Shown in pieces: positions 25,401 through 38,200 of a DNA stretch of 64,000 nucleotides. A model generated the notes under the pieces. That model was given only the letters and a program-made list of their open reading frames with translations, was not told where the DNA came from and ran no database searches. The position numbers and the translations under genes are program-made. The number at the start of each line of letters is the position of its first letter. Within the stretch, counting starts at the first letter, position 1. The DNA comes from Podocnemis expansa (lineage: Eukaryota; Chordata; Testudines; Podocnemididae): contig ML682007.1 in assembly GCA_007922195.1 (NCBI GenBank), positions 12,596,562 through 12,660,561 of the forward strand. The letters are read 5' to 3'.

Positions 25401-28400
25401 TTGGCCAGATTTCTATTTTTAAAATATTATGTTACACTGTGTCATATATAGCATCTCCAAAATACAGGATGGAACTAATCATGATTTTAATATATTTAAA
25501 ATGGACTATTTTTGTTATAGTAAAATAAGTTGCATAGGTTATCGTACACTTAATATACGTTGTGTGCAGAATAAAGGCTATTAAAGAAATAACGAGTATG
25601 TGAGAAATTAATTTTCTCTGAGGGTTGGTTTATGGAACAGGCATCCCTGGCAACCTTGCAGTCATTTTTTTAATTTCTAAGCACCAGTCACAATTTTACT
25701 TGGGTTCTTTGGACTTCACCAGGGGCCCAGTGCTGCAAAGTCAATTCACTGACCGTGAGAGTTGAGGATTCTCCTCAAAAGCACTCATTATTTTGCAAGC
25801 ACAGGTCCCAAATGTGCATACCTCTAGCTGAAGGGGAATCTACAGTCATCCATGGGCTTAGACTTGCTCCAATTTCAATGGCTTGGGTCATAAGACTGAG
25901 ATTTCACTTGTTATCTCCTTGGGAATATTTCCACATCTTGGATGGATTTGAAATAACCCAAAAATTCAAAATGAAAAATTCACAGTATGTGGTAATGCTC
26001 TAGATCTGGGTATTCACCTCTGTCACTTTCAAAAAGCCTGAAAAATCAGCAACCACGTTCCTATGAGTCAGCATAGCACCTTTGGGGTTCCCTGGAAAGA
26101 AAAGAATACAAGAAAAAAGAAAGAGCACATCTTTAATAAAAGGTCCAGTAGTAATTTTCTAAGGCTTCAAAGACCTAGAGACATTAAAATTCTTTCCAAC
26201 ATCCCTTCCTGAATTCTAAAATAGCACTTGTCACAAATGAGCATTTCTACGCAGTCAAATGTGCAAAGACATTTGAATTGCTGCAAATATAAACACACAG
26301 AAGACCCAACAGCATGACCTTATTGCCATTTCTCTGGGTCAGATACTGTGCCTCAGGGTGTGAATCAGATGCTTTGGGAAGGATAGCAGCTTAATCTAAA
26401 GTGTTACTGCAAAATAAGCATAGCATACTTTAATCGAAGGCTTTCTTCTGTGGGCCACTTTGTGTTACCTTTATGTTGAATAATAGATTCCACTGCTAGT
26501 ATTCCTACTGAAACCAATGAAGTCGACTATGGATTCTTTTAACATTATAACAGGTAATTTAACTTCACCTTCCTTGAGTCTGAATCTTTACAAATGCTCT
26601 GATTTGCTGTTGCAGTATGACCTGATCCCATGTCTTACACTCCCCGGCAATTATTTTCATCCCATTCTGTAAGTTCCCCCTCTTCAAAGCATCTGACAAA
26701 GTGGGATTTTCTCCCACGAAAGCTCATGCGATAAATAAATCTGTTAGTCTTTAAGTGCCACAAGACTCCTTGCTTTTTTTGAAATCAATGAGATATCTTA
26801 GCATAGGGTACTACATGAGGAATAGTATCAGGATCTGTTCTTGTTTTTGCAATTACTCAAGATATCATTTGACACAAAGAAAGCAGGCACCTAGATTTTG
26901 GCTAACAATGATCTCTAAAACTGTTGCACCTAACCTGAAGTTTTCTTTTGAAGGTCACTGAGTTTACCATCACACTTTTCTGTTTTGACTTAAGGCTATT
27001 TCATGACCACTTGAAAAATGTTTCTGGTGTTCACACCTCAGAGCTCTTGACCAAACTGCAGCATTCTTTTTCTTGGACAAACAGAAAATAGCACAGCACA
27101 TTAAATATTTCTGAGTATGTGACTATGGACAATACCTAACATGGATCCATTCCCAGCATATGGTCAGGAACAGTAGAGGGACTCCTGGCTTGCAGTGCTG
27201 GTGACCAGGAAGTAACACATCTTGCTTTGCTTCAGCACTAACCCTCTCCATCCCTTTCTTCCTCCCTCCATTTCCTTCCTGTGAGTCTTTTGTACCCCCA
27301 GCTAGCAGGGTTGGCAGTTGCTTCATATTTCCCCCTTAAATGCAGGCGTACTCAGATGGCTTCAATTCTCTTTCCTTGACGGGCTCAGAAGACAGAAGGC
27401 AGGCCCAGCTTTCTTTGCACTCACTTGCAGGAATCTCAGTGGGTTAGGTGTTTAATATATCTGGGTATTTTTTAGGGATTGGGGTTCTAGTCCTGTTTAG
27501 GTCACAAACTTTGCTGGTACCATTCTACTTCTTCTGTCAATACTTGTCCAGAACATAACAGCTCTGCTTAGTTCTGCACTATCTGCAATTACTGTTGACA
27601 TCAATCAACAAAGCCACACCAGGAAGACTGCTTATAGTGCATTCCCTCAGTTCTCCCTTATTTCAGTGAACACCAAATTCACCCAACACTCAGAATAACT
27701 GAGAACTCTGACCACAGATATTTGCCACAGCACATATTTATTGGAATGAGCTGAACAGCTGTAACACATACAGTATTTTTGTCTATAGAAGTCTATAACC
27801 AGTGTTCCAAGTACTTGTGAATAATCCTATCTATAAAATCCTGGCAAATATATTCCATGCAAAGAGTTCTAAAATGTTGAACTATTTTGGTGCAACTTAC
27901 ATGCATGGCATCATGATGCATAGCCAACAGTCAGCAGAACACTTCACCATTCTGCCACCAGCAACCATTTCAGTGTCACGTGGTACAAGACAAATGCTTG
28001 CTTAACAAATCACGTTCTTATAATGCACTAATATATTCATAGCTGGAACAAAGAGCCTCACAGGCATGGGAATTCAGACAGAAAGAGAATTCTATAAGCT
28101 GAGCTAAGTACTAGATGTGCATAGGATATCCAGGAAGTGCTTACTGTACATTGAGTCACTTGCCAAACAATTCTCAAACTCAATCCATGCAACTGAGACA
28201 GCAGCTGTCCATCTGAGAGCTGACTTCAGAAGAAACTTCCGACTGTACCAGTCCACTCATCCATTTTTAATTCAGATCAACAAGACAAGCCTGCACCTGG
28301 GTTTATTTTGTTTTTTTTCCAGAACGATGACTGGCTATTTTTCCTTTGTTTGACTGCCTCATTAAATGTGTGCTCAGTTATACACCTCAGCTATCTCAAT

Positions 28401-31400
28401 TAAGTGCTTTTCTTCCAGTACCCAGACAGAAATCTTCACACATCCTGCAAAATGAGATGGATTCTTAGTTTCTTTCAGCATTTGTATTCATTTATTTGGT
28501 CTCTGAAGATTTTCACTGCATAGTCAGATGATCCAGAACATCTGCCGGGGTTGCTCAAATCATCACCACCATTTGATTGCAAGCAGGAAAATGTGATAAT
28601 GAATTCCTTCCTCCTCCCCCCTCCTTTTCTACATGAGTAACAGCTGAATTCAGTGTCCCTGAGTATTTGTGACTAAAAACATCAGAGCAGAGCACCAGTT
28701 TTCAAAACCGTCATCACCAGATATTTCATCAAAAGAATTCTGGAACTAACAGTGCTGCAAAATTGATGTTGACCAAGCTATATGTGCTGCGACAGTGCTC
28801 ACAGCATATTTTATCCTTTTTTCATGCATAGGACTATTTGACAGAGACTCTAGCAGAACAGACTCCAAAGCCAGCTACTCCATCAAGGGCTCATTCACCT
28901 GCTCATCCACCAATGTGATTTATGCCATCATGTGCCAGCAATGCCCCTCTGCCTGATGCATTGGACAAACAGAACAGTCTCTGCACAAAAGAATAAATGG
29001 ACACAAATCTGACATCAGAAATAATATTAAAAAACAAATAGGGGAATATTTCAATCTCCCTAATCACTCCATTGATGATTTGTTAGTAGCCGTATTTAGA
29101 CAAATGATTACAAACCAAGGCTTCAAAAAGAAACTGCGAAACTGGAATTCATCTGCAGATTTGACAGCATTGCCTTAGGGTTAAACAGGAATGGGGGGGG
29201 TAGTTTCCTCATTACAACAGGTGATCTTGCTTTCTTTTTGATCTCAACTCGGTCAAATAAGCTGTTCTCCACTGTTTGTAAATTCTCCATCTTCAAGTGT
29301 GTGATGAAGTGGGATTTTCTCCCATGGAAGCTCATGTGATAAACAAATTAATTAGTCTTTAAAAATGCCACTAGACTTCTTGTTTGTTTAGCAGAACTGC
29401 GTTCACTTTTCCACAAGTCCTTTCCCAGAGCCCACTGTAGATGGAATAACTATGTATCAGCAATATAGCTTCCCCCTTTTAAAACCATTAGAGTATCTTC
29501 TACCTGAATTTGCTTCAGAGATAAGAGCACAAATATCCTTGAGATAGCAGAGCACATTGATACACGCAGAGATAAAAGAATGTCAGCAATGCTGATTCCA
29601 GTGATTCTAGTCAATCAATCAATAACCAGAAGATGACAGTCTTCATGTGTCATTTTCTGAGCTTGTCTGACACCTCTCATAGGTGAGAAAGGATTTTTCA
29701 ATACCAGTGAAGGCTTCTGTTTTAATATGCCTTCCAGCACTGAATGAATGCCATTCAGTGCCATTTCTGAGCCTGTAAATGGTTGCTTACACCAAGTTTG
29801 CACCAATAATTCACAGATGCTTTCTGCTGAACCAGGAAAAGTCTTCATCGACATTCAATTGGCTGTGTTGGAGATACCTTCCTTAGAAGATTATTCACTG
29901 ATCTGTATTTGAAAAACTGAAGGGTGTATTTTCAGAGCACTCATTATGCAACTGTGCCGATTAAAGTTTCATGTTCATTTCCACTCTTAGCAACAGCCAT
30001 AGCCTCATGCTTATTTAGGAGTTGCTGACACTCAGTTTAAAAAAAATGAAGGCAAGTCCCTTTCTGATGCAATTCAAACATCTTTAACTCAACCTCTGTC
30101 CTGTCTCTGAAGAGATTTTGTTTGTCTGAGCCTATGAATCATGTAAAAAATATTAAAATCCACTCCTGAGTTTATTATCTGCAACACTCTCAGCCTAAAT
30201 CACAGCAAAGCAAAAATCTGATTCCCTACCATTGCAGGGCGTTGTCTTACCACTACTCTGCCAGGGCAGCCTCTTGGGCTATGCCTACACTGGCAAATTA
30301 GCCTAGACTAAGGAGGCTTAGTCTGGAGTAATTTAGTCCATGGCCGTGCTAAGCTTTCCCTAGTTTGCACTCAGAAATTTCTTAGTTCAAACTAGTTAGT
30401 AGCAGCACTTAGTCTGGACTAACTGCCTTAGTTTGAACATTAGTTCAAACTAAGCCCGGCCAAGACCCTGACTAATGCTTAGTTCAAACTTAAGAAGTTT
30501 GAACTAAGCCAGTTAGTTTGAACTACCCATGCATTCTAGTTTGAACTAAGCATTAGTTCAAACTAGAACGTGCAGTTAGGTCAAACTTAGAAACATGAGG
30601 TTAGTTGAACTAACCTTGGGTTAGTTCGAACTAAGCTTGAACTTCTTAGTTTGGACTAACAAGTCCAAACTAAATTTTGCAGATGTAGACATAGCCTTGG
30701 ATTCTTTCATCATGTCCAGTGGATGCCATTATGTTAAAGACAAATACCAGGCAGTTATACTGACTTTGTTGTGGTGTGTCCAATATTTAGATATACCCAC
30801 CACAGCGAGGCATTTATTCTGTACCATGGTCACACTTTATACAGGACAGCTGTTGTACAGTTCTGAACTGGACAACAAAACCTCCTTTCATACATTGATT
30901 TGAGTTCTCTGCAACACAGAACACCTCAAATGTAACTTCCAGTAGTAAAACACACATGATGCAGAGGAAAAAGATGCTTCTAATTAACCTGAAGTATTAA
31001 ATGCTGTACTCAATATTGATAAAACAGCACTTACTTATTGTGTAACAAGTTCTTCCCAGCAGATAACAACCCAGCCTCCTGTGCAGCAAATCAAATCATA
31101 TCATAGGGCTGGAAGGGACCTTGTGAGATCATCAAGTCCAACCCCCTGGGAATTGAACCCAGGACCTTCTGCATATTAAGCAGAGGTGCTAGCCACTACA
31201 CTACTTGCACTGACAGACCAAGTCATTCTATTCCAGCTGATGACTCTTGCCTAGCTTACACAAAGGAAGCCATTTCTGAGGACACTAAAGCAATGTTTCT
31301 TAATTGGTGTTCCATGGAGGTGCAGGCGTTCTGTGACCCATCGCAACCCCTCCCTATTAAATGCCCCAGCCACAGCAAAATTTCCAGTCACGTGGTGACA

Positions 31401-34400
31401 GATGTTGACGTACACCTGGAAGCACTGCTGCTGCTGAGGCATTTTAAATCTCCCACCACTGTTATCAGCTTTTTCAAGACTTTTTTCATAGGTGTTCTGC
31501 GTAAAGTAATTAATACCTTTAGGTGTTCTCCAGTCCACTAACGGTTGAGAAACACTGCATTAGAGACTAGTACAGAGTGACAGAGTTTTCCAAGAATAAG
31601 CAGGTGTGGACAAAAGAGCAGTATTTCAGTCAGGATTTCTGACGAAGTGAGATTTTCTCCCACAAAAGTCCATGTGACAAATTTGTTAGTCTTTAAAAGT
31701 GCCACCAGACTCCTTGTTTGTTTTTCTGGAATGTGATCCTGATTAACAAATAACTGCCACATGCTGTGCTTTTGTCCTTCTATTATGAAGTGCTCACTTT
31801 TATGGAATGGTGGATGCTGGGAATAGTATCATTTATGATTGTCTTTTTTTTAGTTCTGCAGAAAGAATTTTAAAAAGCCCAGATATGCAGACACACAGTA
31901 GTATGAGAAGAAGTGTAGTGCCCACAGATATGTGGACAGAACACTTTGGGTAAACTTGGAAAATCTTATTGCCAAACTATATTGCTCAAGGAGTTCCAGT
32001 AAAAATATTATTTGTATTTTTATACCAGAGTAATCAAAAATTTGAATTATTATAACTTAATATATATTTGCATGTGTGAGCAAGCACACATAATATATAT
32101 TTTCCCCTGAGTAAGATTGGCAGAGACACTAACTTAAATGAGATTGTGTTCATGAAAGCTCATGCAATAAATACATTTGTTAGTCATTAAAAATACCAAA
32201 GAACTCTGTTTTGCTGAAATACTCTAATATGACCATCCCCTTGGAACTTGTCAGTAAGGGGTTTTTTTGTCTTCTTCTACAGCATGGAGTGTGGGTCACT
32301 AGCAGGGTTAAACTAGTGGTTGAGTACTCCATAATTTGAAGTCCTTAAATCATGATTTGAGGACTTCAGTAACTCAGCCAAAAGTTATGCATCTATTACA
32401 GGAGTGAGTGGATGAGATTCTACGCCTTGCAATGTGCAGGTCAGACTAAATGATCATGATGCCCCCTTGAGATCTTAAAGTCTATGAATGTAATATGCAT
32501 TAAAACAAACACTGTTATATAAACATGATGGTTCCAGGCTCTGTCCACACGTGGTGAGCTGTTATTCAGTGACTTTGGTAGTCTAATGTAATGCATTAAA
32601 GTTAAAAGACCTCTTCTGTTACCTGTAGTGCCACTAGTAAAACAGACAATCGACAGATCTTCTGGTTGAGGAGGCTAGAAATACACAAAGAGAATAGGAA
32701 AATTATAGGGCTACTGGTTAGCATCATTACCCTTTGTGTTAATTTTTAAATTGAACCAAACCTATCATTTAGTGTTTCTTTCTGGTGCTTGCAAAAACAC
32801 ACCATGATATAATTCTTCCTCTGGTATGTTAGTCTCTTGGTCTGGTTTCTTTCTTTTCCTGTGTTTTAATGCAGTGCTAAAGGAGTGTGCTTTTGTGGGA
32901 CTAGTCGATCATCCAAGATCTTTGCCTAGTTCTAATATGTTATACTCCCTACTGAAAGAAAACCACAACCATAAAGCTTCTGCATAAGTTGTTTGAACTA
33001 CTTATTAAAATAATATTTAAGCATTTGGCCCCTTTTGGGGGTTACAAAACTGTCTGCTGACATATTCTGATGATCATCATCTGTATTTGTTATTTACATG
33101 TGTCCAATATTTAGAAAATATATAGATGATGAGTTCTTTATTATTCATGTCATGTCCCCAAAATCATAGCATGTTTTCTTTTGTTCTTTAAGAGGATGAC
33201 AAACTTTTTTATGAAGAACGACAATAACAATATTCTAATTTCTGGCTGAATGCTTTTTCATTCTAAAATTTGGGATATTTTTAGAACAGTCATTTTCACA
33301 AATATCTATAAGCACCAAATACATGCAAATAACAAATAATATGCCTGCTGGGAATTAAACTCAGCATTTTTACCTGTAAAATATTTGCAAGTCAGGGTCT
33401 GTCTAATATGCATCCAGCCTTAATCAGTACAATGCAGCTAATATGGTCAAATGTTTGTATGCCCTAGTTTTTGGAAGCCCAGTTAGACACACCGTGGGCC
33501 TCTCTGTTAGGGCTGAGTGCTGCTATCTGCATTTGAAGTCAATATGATCAGTGAATGCTCAGCAACTTGACCATTGGGTTACCAGAAAGAATTATAGGCC
33601 TCTTTTGAACATTTGGCAGTGTGTGGAACTGCCCCCCCCCAGTAGCATAACAAAACCACACTTAATTTATCAGCTTTCAAAATACTCCCTACAGTGCACA
33701 TTTTTCAGTTATAGAAACCCCAACAAATCTCCAAGGGGACGGGGTGGAGGAATCCACTCAGAACACATTAGACAAGCTTTGCTAATTGCCAGAGACATCA
33801 ATTTGACTTAGTATTGGAATTGAATCCATACATATTGCTGGCTCTGCATGTAGGACATGGGAAACGGGGGTTTTCAGTACAGTCTGGACAGGCTTCCCGT
33901 ATGGGGAAGTTGTCTTGGAAAGAAGAAAAGGAGGTGAATAAAGGCTCTTCTGCTACTAGATAGTACATCAGATGAATAATTTAGTCTGATTTGCAGGACT
34001 AAATGTGTAGGAATCACATGTGAAAATAAGGCAGGGAGAGAAACAGGAAAATAAAAAGATTAGGTGATACAATTAATAAAGGGCTCTGTTTTTTGACTAC
34101 TAGGCTGCATTGTAATGGGCCATACTTACAAAAGAATGAAAGTTCTCCCTTTTCCTCAAATATATGTAACAAATTTCCCCCTCTAAAATAGAGAGGAGGC
34201 CATTCACAGATAACAGTAACTTTTCTTTTATAACAAAAAGATTAGACATGCCCAAATGTAACCCAGAAAGGCTGAGTTTGTGATTTTAGGACACAATCCT
34301 TTTGTTGACACAACTTCTTATTAGACTATGAGCACAGATGAGGGTATTTGGTGAAAATGAGTGATACAGAAGATTGGGGTGCTTGGTGATGTGGGATTCA

Positions 34401-35094
34401 TGGCATAGACTGATCTTGCAGGTAAAGGCTGGAGGTCATGTCAGGTGGCAGGTGTTAATTAAGATCAGAGAGAGGGCAGGAGGGCAGGTTTGGGAGTCCT
34501 CTCTGATGTTAGTGTAGGGCCCATATTATGATTAGGGTTTGAGTTAGGATTCAGGTTGGCTAGCAGGTTTAAGAATGGGACCAGTTAGCAGATGTGAACA
34601 AGGATTAGGATTGGGGCCAGGCAAAATTCCCAAACTGGGCTTAAAGACTGGACTTGTTTGTGCACCCAGATTAACCTATAAGAATCTAGTCTGAGATGTT
34701 CCTGTTCTTTTTGACAGGCAATCAAGATGGCTTACCTGAGGTTATTAACTAACAGTAAGTTGTTTTTATGCTACCTTTTTATTGAATTGCAGCAGTTGAT
34801 ACAGTCTCTGAAATCTTGTGTAAAATCATGAATTTTGTTTAGTAGTGTTTTGAAGATGATTTAATTTGCTCTACTTATTCTCACACTTTGCATTCATAAA
34901 GCTCTTCTCCTTTGTCTATCATTGCTTCCTTGGGTTTGTACCTTGAAGTTCCACTTAGGCCTTCAGGGATATAATTTATGAAGCAAATAACATACATGTC
35001 ACCAAATGAAACCCACTATTCAGACCACTGGTGGACAATAATGGAACATCTTTAGGATGCTTCCTTGTCAGTTACTTTAGACACTACACTAGTG

Positions 35095-35147
<53 letters not shown>

Positions 35148-35157
35148 NNNNNNNNNN

Positions 35158-35212
<55 letters not shown>

Positions 35213-38200
35213 AGTAGCAGACTGTCCTCTCTTTCATTTGTTTAAATGTAACCACATGCAGTTAAAGGCTGGAGAAAAGAATGACTCAACTCACCACAGG
35301 GACCTGCCGACTCTCACGACCACACTCCTGAAAGAAAATATATTAACAAAATCATTTCCATTTTAACTAACCGATGCAATTTAACATGCTCATTACTAAA
35401 TTGCATGTGACTGAGGAAATGGGAGACAGAAAGGAAGAGAAAGAAGAGCAGGAAAATCCAGCCCTGACATTTCAGCAGGGTCTGGTTTAGAATAAGGTGT
35501 AGTCATAGTAAAGCCTTTGGGGAAAAAAATACAAAAAATAGAAGAATCCGAGAGAAAAGAGGGAAAGTAGCTGCTCCTTATGCCCATTAATAATAATCTA
35601 ACTTTATCTATGAGAAGCACTTCTTGTTTTAACTGAACAGTCACCTCCTGGATATCATCATCATCAAGTAATCTTTGAGTTGATTATTGCTATGTTTAAC
35701 ATTAATACAAGGGATAGAAACTTCACCTCTATTTCCTGCATGGATTGGACACGAACACCACATCTTTTCCCTCTTTCCTTTAGGTCCTTCTCAAAAGGGT
35801 CCATCAGAATAATAGACTTTAAGCCTGGTGTTTCTCTTTTCTCCACATGATCCAGGAGAACTTTGGCTTTTTCTGGTTTGTCACAAATAACTGTGGATAT
35901 ATCAGCTAAAAGCAAAAATAAAACAATCTTTTTTGCTTATATTTAACATTGGCTTCTTCTTCACAGTTATTACTAAATCAGTCTTTGACAGTCATTTTAT
36001 ATTTATACCATGAGATCTTGGAATAGAATATATATTTTCTTTTAGGAAGCAAATACATTTTAGCATTTCACCCCAGTTACTGTAAATCAACTGAACAGAG
36101 CACATTACTGTATTTGAAGTGGAAGAGAGTTGGATTGACAGCTACAATTATTTTAGGATCCAATTAACAATATTATGACTGCAGGAAAAAATAAATCTCA
36201 ATGATGTGAAGTGCTTGTTAAAAATTCAAAGACAAAATGATAAAAAGAATAGCTGAGTAGCACTGCAATAGATCTCACTGGAATGATTTTGTCAGTTGCT
36301 TGTTGCTGTTATAATCAAGAACTATCCTGCTGCTACAGAAGTCATAGCAAAGCTTTCCTTGGGCCAACTTAAAATGCACCCTGAGCCAAACTGTGTTCCC
36401 ACTGAAGTCAATAAAAAACCACTGACTGACCTCAGTAGGAACTGGCCATCTGTGCAACACGTGAAAGGCAATGGAAAGAAAGGGAATAAAAGGAGAAAGG
36501 ACATTTTAAAAAAGGAATAAACATGTTCTCAACTCGCGTTAACTGTAAATTGACAGCTTCTGCCTGCTGAGAATCTGGCCCATTCTTTAAATAAAAATAT
36601 AAATTAAACACATCTTCAGAGGCCTTGAAGAAAACAATTTTTAGACAAAAAAACCCTCCCTCATGAGAAAGCAGTGGAAGTTCAGGATTTTCATTTTTCA
36701 TGTGGGATATCAAGTGAGAAGCTGCTAAAATTTTTCCTTGCTTTTGCAAAATGATTGGACAGCCTGACGCTGGGCTTCTGGACACAAGAAGAAGTCCTTA
36801 GCGTTTGCTCATGTAGTCTTAAGTTCTGATTTTGAGTAACTTGAAGCAGGTGCTTAACTTTGAGCATATGAGTTATCCCATTGGCTTCTTTGCTTAAAGT
36901 TAAGCATGTACTTAAGTGGTTTGCAGGACTAAGACCCTAGAATTCTATCTGTAGGTCAAAATCTAATTATTTTTGATGGGAACTCTGTATTACATCATGG
37001 AATTTACCCCACCAGGTAGGAAATCCCAGTAAGAGGAGATGGAAAGTTAAGGCTCAAGGCACATAGACTATGTCTACCCTTGCAAGTTGGTTCAAATTAA
37101 GGAGGCTTAATTTGAATTTAGTTCCTGTCTACACTAGGCTTTCATTAGTTCGAATTAAGGAATTCCTTAATTCGAACTAATGAAAGCTTAGTTGAAACAA
37201 GTAAGACCTGCCCTTTAGGTCGAACTAGGCCCTTAGTTCATACCTTAGTTTGAACTTGACACAGTGTGGACATTTAAGTCCACATGGTAGTTTGAACTAA
37301 GGGCAGTTAGTTCGAATTAACAAAGTGGGTCAAATCAAATTAACTGTAATTTGACTTTGTCCACATTGTTAATTTGAACTAATATGTTCAAATGTAGTTC
37401 AAACTACGTTCGAACTTATTAATTTGAATTAACAAATTCGAGCTAAGTTTGGAAAGCGTAGACACAGGATATGGAAAGCAAGCTTACAAAATGATAGGAT
37501 CAAATGTGAATCCTTGTCACTGGAAGTAATGCCCTAAAGTTACCAAAGGAAAAATACATTACATATTAGGAAACACTTAGAACACTCCACTCAGTTCAAC
37601 AATAGAATAAGTTGCAAGGTAATGTGTGGCTAGGTAGGTACAAAATTAACTCTATACAGATAATTCCCTGCTATGATACACAAGGATATTCTACATAATT
37701 TATTTTAGGTTACTTTGTGCCAAAATGATTCACTGAGCCAAAACATCTGCCTTTAGGAAAGCAGAAGAGAAATCAATCATTCTGCAAAACAAGACTGACT
37801 TTATGAGGCCCTCAATGATATATATGAATGTCTGTTTTTACCTGTGTTGATAATGAAACGAATGGCTCCATGGCCTAATGTGTCATACAGGGGGACCACC
37901 ACCATGGAATAGGTATAGCAAGCCAGCTCAGAAATGATCCACTGGAAGGAGATGTTAAAAAGAGAAAAGGGGAGAGATGAGGAGTGATTAAAATATTTAA
38001 CAACAACATTAAATTTTAACAATGAGATCAAAACTGCATGAAGTTACACAAACATCTCACCTCTGGACGGTTTTGTGCAAAGACCCCAATAAACTGACTT
38101 GCTGACGGCTTACAGCCTTGTTGGAGTAGCCCTGACCCTAAAGCTTCTGCTCTTTCAGAGACCTAGGCATGAGGAAACGTGGATAAGAGAGAAGAATGTA

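Noticed and set aside
35031..35366. Open frames through the (CA)n runs here and at 57376-57708
   Set aside because: They only translate a dinucleotide repeat as His-Thr or Cys-Val and cross a run of N.
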